64,000 nucleotides of DNA from Maribacter algicola (GTDB lineage Bacteria > Bacteroidota > Bacteroidia > Flavobacteriales > Flavobacteriaceae), in the NCBI RefSeq assembly GCF_003933245.1, contig NZ_QUSX01000002.1:1116001-1180000 (forward strand). Reading direction: 5' to 3'. Positions 9,614-19,043 of the stretch are shown here, piece after piece. The translations under genes were made by a program, and so were the position numbers. Position 1 is the first letter of the stretch; each line of letters opens with the position of its first letter. The notes under the pieces were generated by a model that saw nothing but the letters and a program-made list of their open reading frames with translations, made no database searches and had not been told where the DNA came from.

Positions 9614-11011
9614 ATGAAAAAAATTTCCAAGATTTGCTGTATTGGGGCGGGCTACGTTGGCGGTCCTACCATGTCCGTCATTGCCAACCAATGTCCCCAT
9701 ATACAGGTAACCGTAGTGGACATCAATGAAGCCCGTATCGCCCAATGGAATACAGAGGATTTGAATCAATTGCCCATTTACGAACCTGGCCTCAAGGAAA
9801 TCATAGCGGAAAGCAGGGGAAAAAACCTGTTTTTTTCCACGGAGGTGGACCAGGCCATCGCCGAGGCCCAAATGATATTCATCTCCGTCAATACCCCTAC
9901 CAAAACCTATGGCAAGGGTAAGGGACAGGCGGCCGACCTAAAATTTGTAGAACTTTGCGCCCGGAACATCGCCAAGGTGGCCAAAGAGGATAAGATCGTG
10001 GTAGAAAAGTCTACATTGCCCGTAAGAACGGCGGAAGCCATTAAAAACATTCTGGACAATACCGGAAACGGAGTACGTTTTGAGATATTGTCCAATCCGG
10101 AATTTTTGGCGGAGGGAACGGCCATAGAGGACCTTTTACATGCAGACAGGGTCCTTATTGGAGGGGACGACACGCCTACCGGCAAGGCTGCCAAGAACGC
10201 TCTAAGCGAAGTGTACGAAAACTGGTTGCCCAAGGAACGTATCCTTCAGACCAATGTTTGGTCCTCGGAATTGTCCAAGCTGGTGGCGAACGCCTTTTTG
10301 GCACAACGGGTTTCCTCCATAAACTCCATTTCCGCCCTCTGTGAAAAAACCGATGCCAATATAGCTGAAATTTCAAGGGCCATAGGATTTGACAGTAGAA
10401 TAGGACCCAAATTTTTGAATGCCTCTGTAGGCTTTGGGGGATCTTGTTTTCAAAAGGATATTTTAAACCTCGTCTATATTGCCCGCAGCTTTGGCCTCCC
10501 GGAAGTGGCGGATTATTGGGAACAGGTCATTCTTATGAACGACTATCAAAAACGTCGCTTTGCCGATCTTATGATCCAAACCCTCTACAATACCGTTTCC
10601 GGGAAGAAAATCGTATTGTATGGTTGGGCCTTTAAAAAGGATACGAACGATACCCGCGAATCCGCCGCCATTTATATCGCGGATGCCCTCATGGACGAAC
10701 AGGCCCAATTGGTGGTATATGATCCCAAGGTTCCCAAAGAACGCATCTATGCGGACCTTGATTATTTGGGCACGCGCGACCCACAGAAAAATAGGGACTT
10801 ATTGACTGTGGCAACGGACCCTTTGGAAGCCACACGCGATGCACATGCGGTAGCCGTAGTTACCGAATGGGACGAATTCAAAGGCTATGATTGGAAAAAA
10901 ATATATGAGCATATGTTGAAACCCGCTTTTGTCTTTGACGGCAGGCGATTGTTGGATACCCATACCATGAGGGACATTGGCTTCAACTATTATAAAATTG
11001 GGGAAGCATGA
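9614..11011 (+). CDS. ugd: UDP-glucose 6-dehydrogenase
   Basis: 465 residues from ATG 9614. The frame is open from 9536 but the extra 26 residues are not family-like. This is the longer, eukaryote-like UGDH form: [13 protein letters not shown]-binding loop, NTPTKTYG, the [11 protein letters not shown] segment, [11 protein letters not shown], and the catalytic cysteine in [10 protein letters not shown] (C278). It oxidises UDP-glucose to UDP-glucuronate in the cytosol. The stop overlaps the start of the next gene (ATGA at 11008-11011), which encodes the epimerase that uses its product. Confidence 0.95.
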   Translation: MKKISKICCIGAGYVGGPTMSVIANQCPHIQVTVVDINEARIAQWNTEDLNQLPIYEPGLKEIIAESRGKNLFFSTEVDQAIAEAQMIFISVNTPTKTYGKGKGQAADLKFVELCARNIAKVAKEDKIVVEKSTLPVRTAEAIKNILDNTGNGVRFEILSNPEFLAEGTAIEDLLHADRVLIGGDDTPTGKAAKNALSEVYENWLPKERILQTNVWSSELSKLVANAFLAQRVSSINSISALCEKTDANIAEISRAIGFDSRIGPKFLNASVGFGGSCFQKDILNLVYIARSFGLPEVADYWEQVILMNDYQKRRFADLMIQTLYNTVSGKKIVLYGWAFKKDTNDTRESAAIYIADALMDEQAQLVVYDPKVPKERIYADLDYLGTRDPQKNRDLLTVATDPLEATRDAHAVAVVTEWDEFKGYDWKKIYEHMLKPAFVFDGRRLLDTHTMRDIGFNYYKIGEA

Positions 11012-12039
11012 CCCTTTTGGTAACCGGTGCCGCAGGTTTTATAGGCTTCCACCTTTCCAAGGCCTTATTGCAAAGGGGATACAAGGTGGTGGGCCTGGAC
11101 AACCTTAACAGTTATTACGATGTGGGCCTAAAGTTGGGCCGTTTGGAACAATTGGGAATTCCAGGCAACCAGGCCCAGGCCTTCCATAAGGAAGTGGAAA
11201 GTACTGACTACCCGGCATTTTCCTTTGTACGCATGAACCTTGAAGACCGGGAAAACCTCCCCATTCTGTTCAAAAAACATAGGTTTCAGCAGGTATGTAA
11301 TTTGGCCGCCCAGGCCGGGGTGCGCTATAGTCTTGAAAATCCGGAAGCTTATGTAGATAGCAACCTAGTTGGTTTTATGAATCTTCTGGAATGTTGCAGA
11401 AATGGTAAGGTAGCACATCTAATCTATGCCAGCAGTTCCAGTGTGTACGGGTTGAACAAAAAGGTGCCCTTCGCTACATCGGACCGGGTGGACAAGCCCA
11501 TCAGCCTGTATGCCGCCACAAAAAAGAGCAATGAGCTCATGGCTTATACCTATAGCCATCTTTTTGGCATCCCAACGACCGGACTTCGTTTTTTTACCGT
11601 ATATGGACCGTGGGGAAGACCGGATATGGCCTATTATAGCTTTACCGAAAAAATTTTACGAAACCAAGCCATCCCTGTTTACAACCATGGCAACCTTTCG
11701 CGGGATTTCACCTATATAGACGACATTGTCAATGGTATTATTCGCATAATAGAGGTTGGGTTCCGGGCTAATAAGGGTTCCTTGGAGAATGCATGCATCT
11801 ACAATATAGGTCGCGGCAAACCTGTAAACCTAATGGAATTCATACGTATTATTGGTGAACAGTTACAGATTAAACCTATACTGGATTATATGCCCATGCA
11901 GGAAGGGGATGTCCATACCACATGGGCAGACACGTCAGACCTTGTTGTCAATTATGATTACCAGCCCGTTATAGACTTGGAGGAAGGGATTGAAAAATTT
12001 ATAAGTTGGTATAGGAATAGAAAAGGCCAATTCATTTAA
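11008..12039 (+). CDS. UDP-glucuronate 4-epimerase (CapI/LspL type SDR)
   Basis: 343 residues. An extended SDR with [11 protein letters not shown] at the N-terminus, then ASSSSVYG, and catalytic YAATKK (Y168, K172). The sequences [12 protein letters not shown] and [13 protein letters not shown] are characteristic of UDP-glucuronate 4-epimerases rather than GalE. It converts UDP-GlcA to UDP-GalA. It is coupled to ugd by a four-base overlap, which supports the substrate assignment. The predicted polymer is therefore likely to contain a uronic acid. Confidence 0.92.
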   Translation: MTLLVTGAAGFIGFHLSKALLQRGYKVVGLDNLNSYYDVGLKLGRLEQLGIPGNQAQAFHKEVESTDYPAFSFVRMNLEDRENLPILFKKHRFQQVCNLAAQAGVRYSLENPEAYVDSNLVGFMNLLECCRNGKVAHLIYASSSSVYGLNKKVPFATSDRVDKPISLYAATKKSNELMAYTYSHLFGIPTTGLRFFTVYGPWGRPDMAYYSFTEKILRNQAIPVYNHGNLSRDFTYIDDIVNGIIRIIEVGFRANKGSLENACIYNIGRGKPVNLMEFIRIIGEQLQIKPILDYMPMQEGDVHTTWADTSDLVVNYDYQPVIDLEEGIEKFISWYRNRKGQFI

Positions 12040-12075
12040 AAACACCTAAGAAAAAAACGAAATTTATAGAAAAAT

Positions 12076-13350
12076 ATGAAAATAGGAATCATTGGATTGG
12101 GATATGTAGGCCTACCCTTAGCGGCCCTTTTTGCCAGAAAATACGCGGTTGTGGGTTTTGATATCAACCAAAAGAGAGTTGACGAAATCAATGCCGGTAA
12201 GGATACCACCTTGGAACTTACAGACCTGGATCTGGAAAGTGTCCTGATTACAAAAACAAAAAGTGAGGAACAGGGCCTTGTCTGTACGACGAATCTCCAA
12301 GATTTAGCCGACTGTAATTGCTACGTTGTCACGGTTCCTACCCCTGTGGACGATACCAAAAGACCGGTATTCACACCTTTGATAAAGGCCAGTGAAACCG
12401 TAGGAAAAGTGCTCAAGAAAGGGGACATTGTCATTTATGAATCTACGGTATACCCAGGTGCGACAGAAGAAATCTGTATTCCGGAACTGGAACGGTCCAG
12501 TGGCATGGTCTTTAATACCGACTTCTTTGTGGGGTACTCCCCGGAACGTATAAACCCGGGCGACAAACAGCATACCGTGGAGAAAATTCTAAAGGTTACC
12601 TCGGGCTCCACCCCGGAAATCGCCCAAAAAGTAGACCAATTGTACGCCTCGGTCATCTCCGCCGGTACGCATCTGGCCCCCACCATTAAGGTAGCGGAAG
12701 CATCCAAGGTGATTGAAAACACCCAGCGCGACATCAACATCGCCTTTATGAACGAACTGGCCAAGATTTTCTATCTGTTGGGTATCGATACCAATGATGT
12801 TTTGGAAGCGGCCGGCACCAAGTGGAATTTTTTACCCTTTAAACCTGGCCTTGTTGGTGGCCACTGTATTGGGGTGGACCCTTATTATTTGGCACAAAAG
12901 GCCCAGGAAAATGGATACAACCCAGATTTGATCTTGGCAGGTAGGCGCATCAATGATGGTATGGGCGATTATATTAGCTCGCAGATCATCAAGTTGATGT
13001 TGAAACACGATCTTCAGGTAAAGGGTGCGAAGGTATTGGTGATGGGTATCACTTTTAAGGAGGACTGTCCGGACATTCGTAATACCAAAGTGGTGGATAT
13101 GATAAAGCACCTGAACGAATACCGGGTACAGACCACTATTTACGACCCTTGGGCAGACCCCAAGGAAGTAGAACATGAATATGGCTTAACCACCGTACAG
13201 GAAGCGCCCAAGGAACACTTTGACCTGTTGATCTTGGCCGTGGCCCATAAGGAATTCATTGAGGGGGACCTCAGCCCGTTCAAACACGAAAAAACCCTAG
13301 TCTATGACGTTAAAGGAAAATTGAAAGATGGTTGGACGGCGAGGCTTTAG
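12076..13350 (+). CDS. UDP-N-acetylhexosamine 6-dehydrogenase (TviB/WbpO/WecC family)
   Basis: 424 residues. N-terminal GLGYVGLPLAALFA NAD-binding loop, TVPTPVDDTKRP, ESTVYPGATEE, GYSPERINPGD, and the catalytic cysteine in LVGGHCIGVDPYYL (C264). The GYSPERINPGDKQHTVEKI signature points to the TviB/WbpO group (UDP-GlcNAc or UDP-GalNAc to the uronate), although a WecC role (UDP-ManNAc to UDP-ManNAcA) is possible because a WecB-type epimerase is encoded at 29575. It is 36 bp after the epimerase and probably ends this three-gene operon. The stop codon is TAG. Confidence 0.9.
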   Translation: MKIGIIGLGYVGLPLAALFARKYAVVGFDINQKRVDEINAGKDTTLELTDLDLESVLITKTKSEEQGLVCTTNLQDLADCNCYVVTVPTPVDDTKRPVFTPLIKASETVGKVLKKGDIVIYESTVYPGATEEICIPELERSSGMVFNTDFFVGYSPERINPGDKQHTVEKILKVTSGSTPEIAQKVDQLYASVISAGTHLAPTIKVAEASKVIENTQRDINIAFMNELAKIFYLLGIDTNDVLEAAGTKWNFLPFKPGLVGGHCIGVDPYYLAQKAQENGYNPDLILAGRRINDGMGDYISSQIIKLMLKHDLQVKGAKVLVMGITFKEDCPDIRNTKVVDMIKHLNEYRVQTTIYDPWADPKEVEHEYGLTTVQEAPKEHFDLLILAVAHKEFIEGDLSPFKHEKTLVYDVKGKLKDGWTARL

Positions 13351-14434
13351 GGAGTTCTTGGTTTTTAGTTCTTTGTTTTTAGGTCTTAGTTTACAGTTCA
13401 AGAAAGAAAATAAAACCTAGCATAAACTACAAGATATAGTACGAAGTACTAGGACTGTTAATTGCTAATTGATAGACGTTAAACGCTTAAAAGTTTTTAG
13501 TTAAACGTTATTAGTTCATATTCCGAGGGATTATGAATTGTACTTCGTTTCTTTCTGAAAGACTAAGGAAAAACTTTTGTCATGCTGAGCAATGCGAAGC
13601 ATGCCACTGCTAAGCAAACCCATTGGTTCAAGGGATTCTTCACTGCACTGCTAAACGCCAAAAGCTAAAAGCCAACAGCTAATAGCTAAAAGCCATTCCC
13701 AAATTCTAAAATCTAAATTCCAAATTCCCACATCCAGCTTCAAACTTTTAACTTTGCACTCCGCACTCGGAACCGCTAAACGCTTTTTTTTAATTTTTTC
13801 TAACTTTTGGATTCAAGTTTGAAGTTTCAGGTTTCAGGTTTTAAGTTTTTTATCGAACTTTTCATTTTTCATTTTTCACTTCTAACTTTCAACTGTGCAC
13901 TCCTCACTCCTCACTCTGCACTCCGCACTCTGCATTCTGCATTCTGCACTCCGCACTTGGTATCTCTAACCGCCAAAAACCAACAACCAACAACGAACTA
14001 CGAACAACCCCTGCCCTGAGCGTAGTCGAAGGGAACAACCATCAACGAACAACCCCTGCCCTGAGCGTAGTCGAAGGGAACAACCAACAACGAACAACCC
14101 CTGCCCTGAGCGTAGCCGAAGGGAACAACCAATTTTACCGTTCATCGAATATACTCTTAATAAAATGTTAAAAACGCCGATAAAAACATCTAAATCAACG
14201 TCCAACGGCGTAACTACCCTGTTTTGAACTGAAAAAAGGAAAACACGTGTATCAAAAAATGTTGTGGAAAATGGCGCCCAAGACCCCAAAAAAATCGCTG
14301 ATTGCAACAAAAAATTTAGCAAAAGAGTGCAGTTCATCGAAAAAAATGTGCTTTTCAACCGACAGTTAAAATTAAGTGTTATACTTGTTTCCCAAATACT
14401 ATGAACCATTAATTCTTATTGCAATTACCTACTT
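13351..14434. repeat. 1.1-kb non-coding gap filled with degenerate period-7 repeats and palindromic elements
   Basis: No supportable gene. The sequence is built of low-complexity words that repeat about every seven bases: AGCTAAA/AGCCAAC/AGCTAAT near 13660-13700, AAATTCT/AAATTCC near 13699-13725, GTTTCAG near 13826-13842, and TCTGCAC/TCCGCAC/TCTGCAT near 13915-13960. A palindromic-end element with core TGAGC...GCGAA lies at 13581-13603, and a 45-bp tandem repeat at 14001-14132. Open frames here (for example one of 147 codons on the minus strand at 13966-14409) are translations of the repeats. The last 300 bp before 14435 are ordinary AT-rich sequence and probably contain the promoter of the lipoprotein gene. 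Confidence 0.8.
14001..14132 (+). repeat. 45-bp tandem repeat, three copies, each with the CCCTGAGCGTAGTCGAAGGG element
   Basis: The 20-base core CCCTGAGCGTAGTCGAAGGG occurs at 14014-14033 and 14059-14078, and with one change (GTAGCC) at 14104-14123, exactly 45 bases apart. The flanks (CGAACAACCCCTG before, GGGAACAACC after) are also repeated. The ends CCCT/AGGG are inverted. A diverged copy of the same unit lies at 27450-27505, so this is a dispersed REP-like element that has been tandemly duplicated here. Confidence 0.85.
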
Positions 14435-16306
14435 ATGAAGCTTACCTACCCCACCCTAAGCAAGGCATGTCTCGGATTGATTGCCAGCTTCTCCCTTTAT
14501 TCCTGTAGCAAGGATGCCGACCTACTCTCGGACTATGTAATTAACAACGACGCCAAGGATGTCCTCAACAAATTAGTCGTGGACGATAGTTTTTATGTGC
14601 GTGCCCAACGTACCCTTATTTTGGATGTACTCAGCAACGATGCTTTTGAAGATTTGGGCAATGTACGGATTATCAATACCACCGCCCCAGAATTGGGAAC
14701 GGTAGTCATCAACGATAATAACACCTTGACTTATACGGTGTACGAACCTGTGGTAACGGAAACTACACCTCCCGCCACGGAAACTACACCTCCCGCCACA
14801 GAAACGACGCCTCCCGCCACAGAAACGACTCCTCCGGCCACGGAAACGGCACCTGAGCCCTCACAACCAGCGCAGGAACCGGCACCGGCACCTGCCGCGG
14901 AGGAGGACACCTTCACGTATACGGCCGAAGAAACCGATGCCAGTGGCAATACCACCACACAGCAAGCCACGGTTACCGTAAACATTATTAATGATAAGGC
15001 CCCTACTACGGGTGCCAACGTATTTTATGTAACCGCCAATGGATCGGCCGGCAATAATGGAAAAAGCGAGAGCGCCGCCTGGAGTTTGGCCCATGCGTTT
15101 GCTAATGCTAAGGCGGGAGATTATGTACACATCAAGGCCGGTAATTATGGCGGGCAGCAGCTTTCCATCAACCGTTCCGGTAGTGCGGGCAACCCTATTG
15201 TATTTATGGGCTATAAAAACACCCCAGGTGATATTGTCGCCTCCCAAGGATCAACCTTTTCCTATGGCGACCAGGCCAATGCGGCAGAAATGCCCTTATT
15301 GGATGCCAACAACACCGGGGAAGGTATCAAAATTGGGGGCAGCTATGTGGAACTCCAAAACTTTCAGGTAAAGGATTACAGTAAGGGGATTCAGGTGACT
15401 GGAAACCACGTGCTTTTGGACAATGTGGTCGTTTTGGATATGGGCAATCAAAATGTGAGTGGCTATGATGGTTTTGGTATTCACATTATGAATACGAACA
15501 ATTGCCTCGTTCAGAACTCCTATATTGAAAATGCCACCGCGGAAGCCTTTAAGATTTATGGAGGTGGAAACAATCAAGTTAGATATTTAGAAGTACGTTC
15601 AGATAACATTCCTAATCCTACGGGATATTATATACTTTTAACAAATACCGCCAACAATGTTGTTGAAGATTCTCGTGTGGAACGGGCTCCAGGGCTTTCG
15701 CATCCTGGACATGGATTAGTATGTAAATGGAATTCCAAAAACAATGTTTTTAGACGTTGTGAAACAAAATACACAAATGTTGAAATGAATTTTAGCGATG
15801 TTACTGGAAATTTATATGAAGACATAAAGATTATAGGACAAGGCAGAGATCATTATGAAGGGCATGTTGAATTTAGAAATGGGGCAAACAACAACACAAT
15901 AAGAAACATAGTTATTTCTGATGTAAGTTACGCCTTCTCATTTTCTGATATAGACGATGGTTTCACACCTTCTCCCGATACCGATGCTCCAAATGCAGGC
16001 TTCAACAATTCTATACAAAATGCTACAGTTGAAAACGCAGGGGCAATTTTCAGAGCACTCCCAAGTTATACCATAGGTGGAGACATAAACGCGTTTATGC
16101 GAAATAATACATTTGAAAATTGTGCCTTCAATAATTATAGCGTTTTAGCCAACTTACTAATGCGTAATGAAGGAAATGCCTTTATTAATTGTTCCTTCAA
16201 AAATGGTTCAAATGGTGTAAAAGCAATAAATGGTAGTCCATATAGGTCGGATATAATAAATAACATAAAATTTACTAACTGCACCTTTGAAAACGCGACT
16301 CAATAG
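14435..16306 (+). CDS. Secreted lipoprotein: Ig-like domain, Thr/Pro linker, right-handed beta-helix
   Basis: 623 residues. A lipoprotein signal ends in LYSC (Cys near 24). A bacterial Ig/cadherin-like domain follows (DVLSNDAFEDLGNV...LGTVVINDNNTLTYT, about 45-105), interrupted by a Thr/Pro/Glu linker (about 109-150) before its end. From about residue 195 the pattern (FYVTANGSAGNNGKS, HIKAGNYGG, then many short N-rich coils) is a parallel beta-helix of the pectate-lyase/chondroitinase-B/alginate-epimerase type. A lyase, epimerase or binding role on the polymer is plausible but no catalytic residues can be assigned. It lies between the dehydrogenase operon and the O-acylation pair. G+C drops sharply within the gene near 15.6 kb (30 of 60 at 15301-15360, 16 of 60 at 15721-15780). 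Confidence 0.85.
   Translation: MKLTYPTLSKACLGLIASFSLYSCSKDADLLSDYVINNDAKDVLNKLVVDDSFYVRAQRTLILDVLSNDAFEDLGNVRIINTTAPELGTVVINDNNTLTYTVYEPVVTETTPPATETTPPATETTPPATETTPPATETAPEPSQPAQEPAPAPAAEEDTFTYTAEETDASGNTTTQQATVTVNIINDKAPTTGANVFYVTANGSAGNNGKSESAAWSLAHAFANAKAGDYVHIKAGNYGGQQLSINRSGSAGNPIVFMGYKNTPGDIVASQGSTFSYGDQANAAEMPLLDANNTGEGIKIGGSYVELQNFQVKDYSKGIQVTGNHVLLDNVVVLDMGNQNVSGYDGFGIHIMNTNNCLVQNSYIENATAEAFKIYGGGNNQVRYLEVRSDNIPNPTGYYILLTNTANNVVEDSRVERAPGLSHPGHGLVCKWNSKNNVFRRCETKYTNVEMNFSDVTGNLYEDIKIIGQGRDHYEGHVEFRNGANNNTIRNIVISDVSYAFSFSDIDDGFTPSPDTDAPNAGFNNSIQNATVENAGAIFRALPSYTIGGDINAFMRNNTFENCAFNNYSVLANLLMRNEGNAFINCSFKNGSNGVKAINGSPYRSDIINNIKFTNCTFENATQ
14759..14842 (+). repeat. In-frame 21-bp repeat, four copies (ETTPPAT)
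   Basis: Four successive 7-codon units encode ETTPPAT, followed by a diverged ETAPEPS. The unit is in frame, so changes in copy number would change linker length without breaking the gene. The repeats differ at synonymous positions (ACT/ACG, CCC/CCG), so they are not freshly duplicated. Confidence 0.9.
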
Positions 16307-16330
16307 TAAGAATCATATATTATCAAGATA

Positions 16331-16368
16331 TTAAAAAAAACAGCTCATAAATTCGCTGTTTTTTTTAA
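16331..16368. terminator. Bidirectional terminator
   Basis: TTAAAAAAAACAGC, a loop of about ten bases, then GCTGTTTTTTTTAA. The A/T-flanked stem sits between the lipoprotein gene (+) and the convergent SGNH/MBOAT pair (-) and can serve both. Confidence 0.85.
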
Positions 16369-16510
16369 ATATTCATAGACGCTTTCAATCTAAAACAACC
16401 ATAAGATATTGGATTTCGATTACTGTTTGTTAACAATACATTTTTAATAATAATAGGAAAGTCCAACATTGTTTAAAGTGATTGACAAATAATTTTTTTT
16501 TACATAGCAA

Positions 16511-17419
16511 TTAATTGCTATAGTAATTTCTCAAATATTCTATGACTTGGTTTGTAAACAATACAGCACCATCCTTATTTAAATGGGTAGCATCGTGATA
16601 ATAATCACTATCACTATATTGGGAAGTTGAGTTACTGTAAATGTAGTGGTGTACCTTCTTATCCGATAGTTCCTTTATTCTCCTTTCAAAATCCGGGTTA
16701 TGGGCTTTAAAATTTGGAGGAAATACAATGTGTAAATCAATATCATTTGTGAGACAAAGTTTTTGAAATCGCTCAAAAGCATTAATTAGTACCTCATTCT
16801 CTTCATTTAAGCTGTAATGATCTATCTTCCCGTAATTAAATTTGATATTTTCTTTCTGGAAGGATATGGGCATAGAACCACACACTTGTATTGAATCAAC
16901 GGTATTGAAGCGTTTCTGTAAAATATTCAAATTAGATTGGTTAAATCGGGCCAAAACCAAAAATCTAGACAACACATTCTTTTCTTCTCTTTCTATTAAT
17001 TCGTTATTAATATAATTGTATTTGGCAAGTGGATACATACGATCAAATCTAAAGCCCAAGGACTCATTGGATATAAATTCTACTGGATCATCAACTGTAA
17101 GTAACACTGCCTTTGGCGAAGTATTGTATTTTAAAAGAGATTCCAATAAAAACTCATGAAATTCGATATTGGAACCTGGGTAGGAGAGATTAAAAGCGGA
17201 AAGATTTAAAGAATCTTCAATTTGATGGGCTATAAGATCTCTTGCTCCTCTTGAAGATCCAAAAATGACCAGATCTTTATTTATATTACCTTCTAATAGG
17301 TTCTCCAATCTTCTATCCACTTCTAAAGAAGGAGAAATAAACAAAAAGAAGTAGAATAATTTCTCCACTACAAAGAAAACTATAGAAAACAATAATACAT
17401 TTCTAATAAATTTTTTCAT
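16511..17419 (-). CDS. Membrane-anchored SGNH/GDSL-like protein, probable O-acetylation partner of the MBOAT
   Basis: 302 residues. One N-terminal membrane helix (about 8-30), then an extracytoplasmic domain with FGSSRGARDL (Ser near 56, block I) and the terminal block YYHDATHLNKDGAVLF (Asp-x2-His). These are the catalytic elements of SGNH hydrolase/acetyltransferases such as AlgJ/AlgX and DltD-like proteins. It lies 6 bp downstream of the MBOAT gene in the same operon, the usual arrangement when an MBOAT moves acyl groups across the membrane and an SGNH enzyme transfers them to polysaccharide. The gene is AT-rich. Confidence 0.8.
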   Translation of the reverse strand: MKKFIRNVLLFSIVFFVVEKLFYFFLFISPSLEVDRRLENLLEGNINKDLVIFGSSRGARDLIAHQIEDSLNLSAFNLSYPGSNIEFHEFLLESLLKYNTSPKAVLLTVDDPVEFISNESLGFRFDRMYPLAKYNYINNELIEREEKNVLSRFLVLARFNQSNLNILQKRFNTVDSIQVCGSMPISFQKENIKFNYGKIDHYSLNEENEVLINAFERFQKLCLTNDIDLHIVFPPNFKAHNPDFERRIKELSDKKVHHYIYSNSTSQYSDSDYYHDATHLNKDGAVLFTNQVIEYLRNYYSN

Positions 17420-17425
17420 GCAAAT

Positions 17426-18889
17426 CTAGAATTGAAAATATATAAACTGTTGTTCCGTACCACTAAAAACAAATAGTATGGATATTAACAAAAAATAAAA
17501 GCCCCATCTGTAAAATCTACTTCTTTTAAGCACCAAATTTTCTAGGGCATATTCATCTTCACGGCCCATCCATTCAATAAACAAAAAGAAAAAAATCAAA
17601 ACTATTTTCATCACCGCAATGGCTTTTGCTTCCAAACCAACCAACTGCAAATTTGGTATGGTAAAGAATGATTGGGAAGCGATTTCGCTTATAATGGAAA
17701 AAGCATGGTTAATATTTTCAGCTCTAAAGAATATCCAAGCGAAGACCGTCAAAGTAAATGTGATAGCTATTTTAATTATTTCTTTATATGAAGGAAATAG
17801 CTTTCCTTGAGCGACAATCCCTAAATTGTTTCTATTGTTATTGGTTAAAAGTAGTGGCAAAAAATACAAGGCATTTAACCCGCCCCATACAATAAAGGTC
17901 CAATTGGCCCCATGCCAAAAACCACTAATCAAAAAAATAATAAAAGTATTACGGACTTTCATCCAAGTACCTCCCCTACTACCTCCCAATGGTATGTAGA
18001 GGTAATCCCTAAACCAAGTAGACAGGGAAATATGCCAACGACGCCAAAATTCAGCTATATCCCTTGAAAAATAAGGAAATGCGAAATTACGCATTAAGTC
18101 AAAACCAAATAATCTAGATGTGCCAATGGCTATATCCGAATATCCAGAGAAGTCACCATAAATTTGAAAAGTAAAGAACAAAGCACCTATAGCCAGTGTA
18201 CTTCCAGACATTTCGTGTGAGTTATTAAAAATTTGATTGGCAAACTCTGCACAGTTGTCTGCGATAACCACCTTCTTAAATAGCCCCCAAAGTATTTGAC
18301 GCATACCGTCCACCGCTTTGGAATAGTCAAATGTTCTTTTCTTGTAGAATTGTGGTAATAAATGCGTAGCTCTTTCAATAGGCCCCGCAACCAATTGCGG
18401 AAAAAAACTTACAAAAGCCGCAAACGCAATAAAGTCCTTTGTGGGTTCAAGTTTTCTTTTATAGACATCAATGGTATAACTTAATGTTTGAAAGGTGTAA
18501 AAGCTTATTCCTACAGGTAGTATTATATCTAGTGAGCTTGCATTTATTTTCTTTCCCATGAAAGAAAATGCCATTATAAAGTTATCTAGAAAAAAGTTGT
18601 AGTACTTAAAGAAACCTAAAAAGCCAAGATTTACAATTATACTTACCCATAATAAAACCTTTCGTTTTATGGCTTTGTCTTCAACTAACAACATTCTGCC
18701 AATCGAATAATCAATAATAGTGCTGAATAGAATCAAGGATAAAAATCGCCAGTCCCACCATCCATAAAATAAATAGCTGGCAACAACAATAAGCAAATTC
18801 TGAAGTCTTAGTCGTTTATTGGTAACGAACCAATACAAAAAAAACACTATTGGTAGGAAAATAGCAAAATCCAAGGAGTTAAAGAGCAT
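17426..18889 (-). CDS. MBOAT family O-acyltransferase (AlgI/DltB-like)
   Basis: 487 residues, polytopic (about 11 membrane segments), the standard size for AlgI-type proteins. Recognisable segments are YLFYGWWDWRFL, LPVGISFYTFQTLSYTIDVY, AEFWRRWHISLSTWFRDYLYIPLGGS and the active-site histidine in GFWHGANWTFIVWG. It should pass acyl groups, usually acetyl, across the inner membrane for attachment to the exopolysaccharide by the adjacent SGNH protein. The pair is transcribed opposite to the rest of the export genes, with a 154-bp divergent spacer to wzx. Confidence 0.94.
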   Translation of the reverse strand: MLFNSLDFAIFLPIVFFLYWFVTNKRLRLQNLLIVVASYLFYGWWDWRFLSLILFSTIIDYSIGRMLLVEDKAIKRKVLLWVSIIVNLGFLGFFKYYNFFLDNFIMAFSFMGKKINASSLDIILPVGISFYTFQTLSYTIDVYKRKLEPTKDFIAFAAFVSFFPQLVAGPIERATHLLPQFYKKRTFDYSKAVDGMRQILWGLFKKVVIADNCAEFANQIFNNSHEMSGSTLAIGALFFTFQIYGDFSGYSDIAIGTSRLFGFDLMRNFAFPYFSRDIAEFWRRWHISLSTWFRDYLYIPLGGSRGGTWMKVRNTFIIFLISGFWHGANWTFIVWGGLNALYFLPLLLTNNNRNNLGIVAQGKLFPSYKEIIKIAITFTLTVFAWIFFRAENINHAFSIISEIASQSFFTIPNLQLVGLEAKAIAVMKIVLIFFFLFIEWMGREDEYALENLVLKRSRFYRWGFYFLLISILFVFSGTEQQFIYFQF

Positions 18890-19043
18890 TATCTTTTAAT
18901 TGTTTCCTATTTTAGAAAATAAATTTTTTGGTCTAATTTTTATATAACGCAACATTTATTTTAATATTTGGTCTATTTTAAAATTTGCCACAACATAATT
19001 TTTCAATTGCTTTGGAGTTTATATGATGAATACAACTAAATAA

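Noticed and set aside
13966..14409. 147-codon minus-strand frame with repeated CSLRLRSGQGLFV segments
   Set aside because: It is a translation of the 45-bp REP-like tandem repeat and the adjoining spacer; the peptide repeat only mirrors the DNA repeat and has no family-like content.
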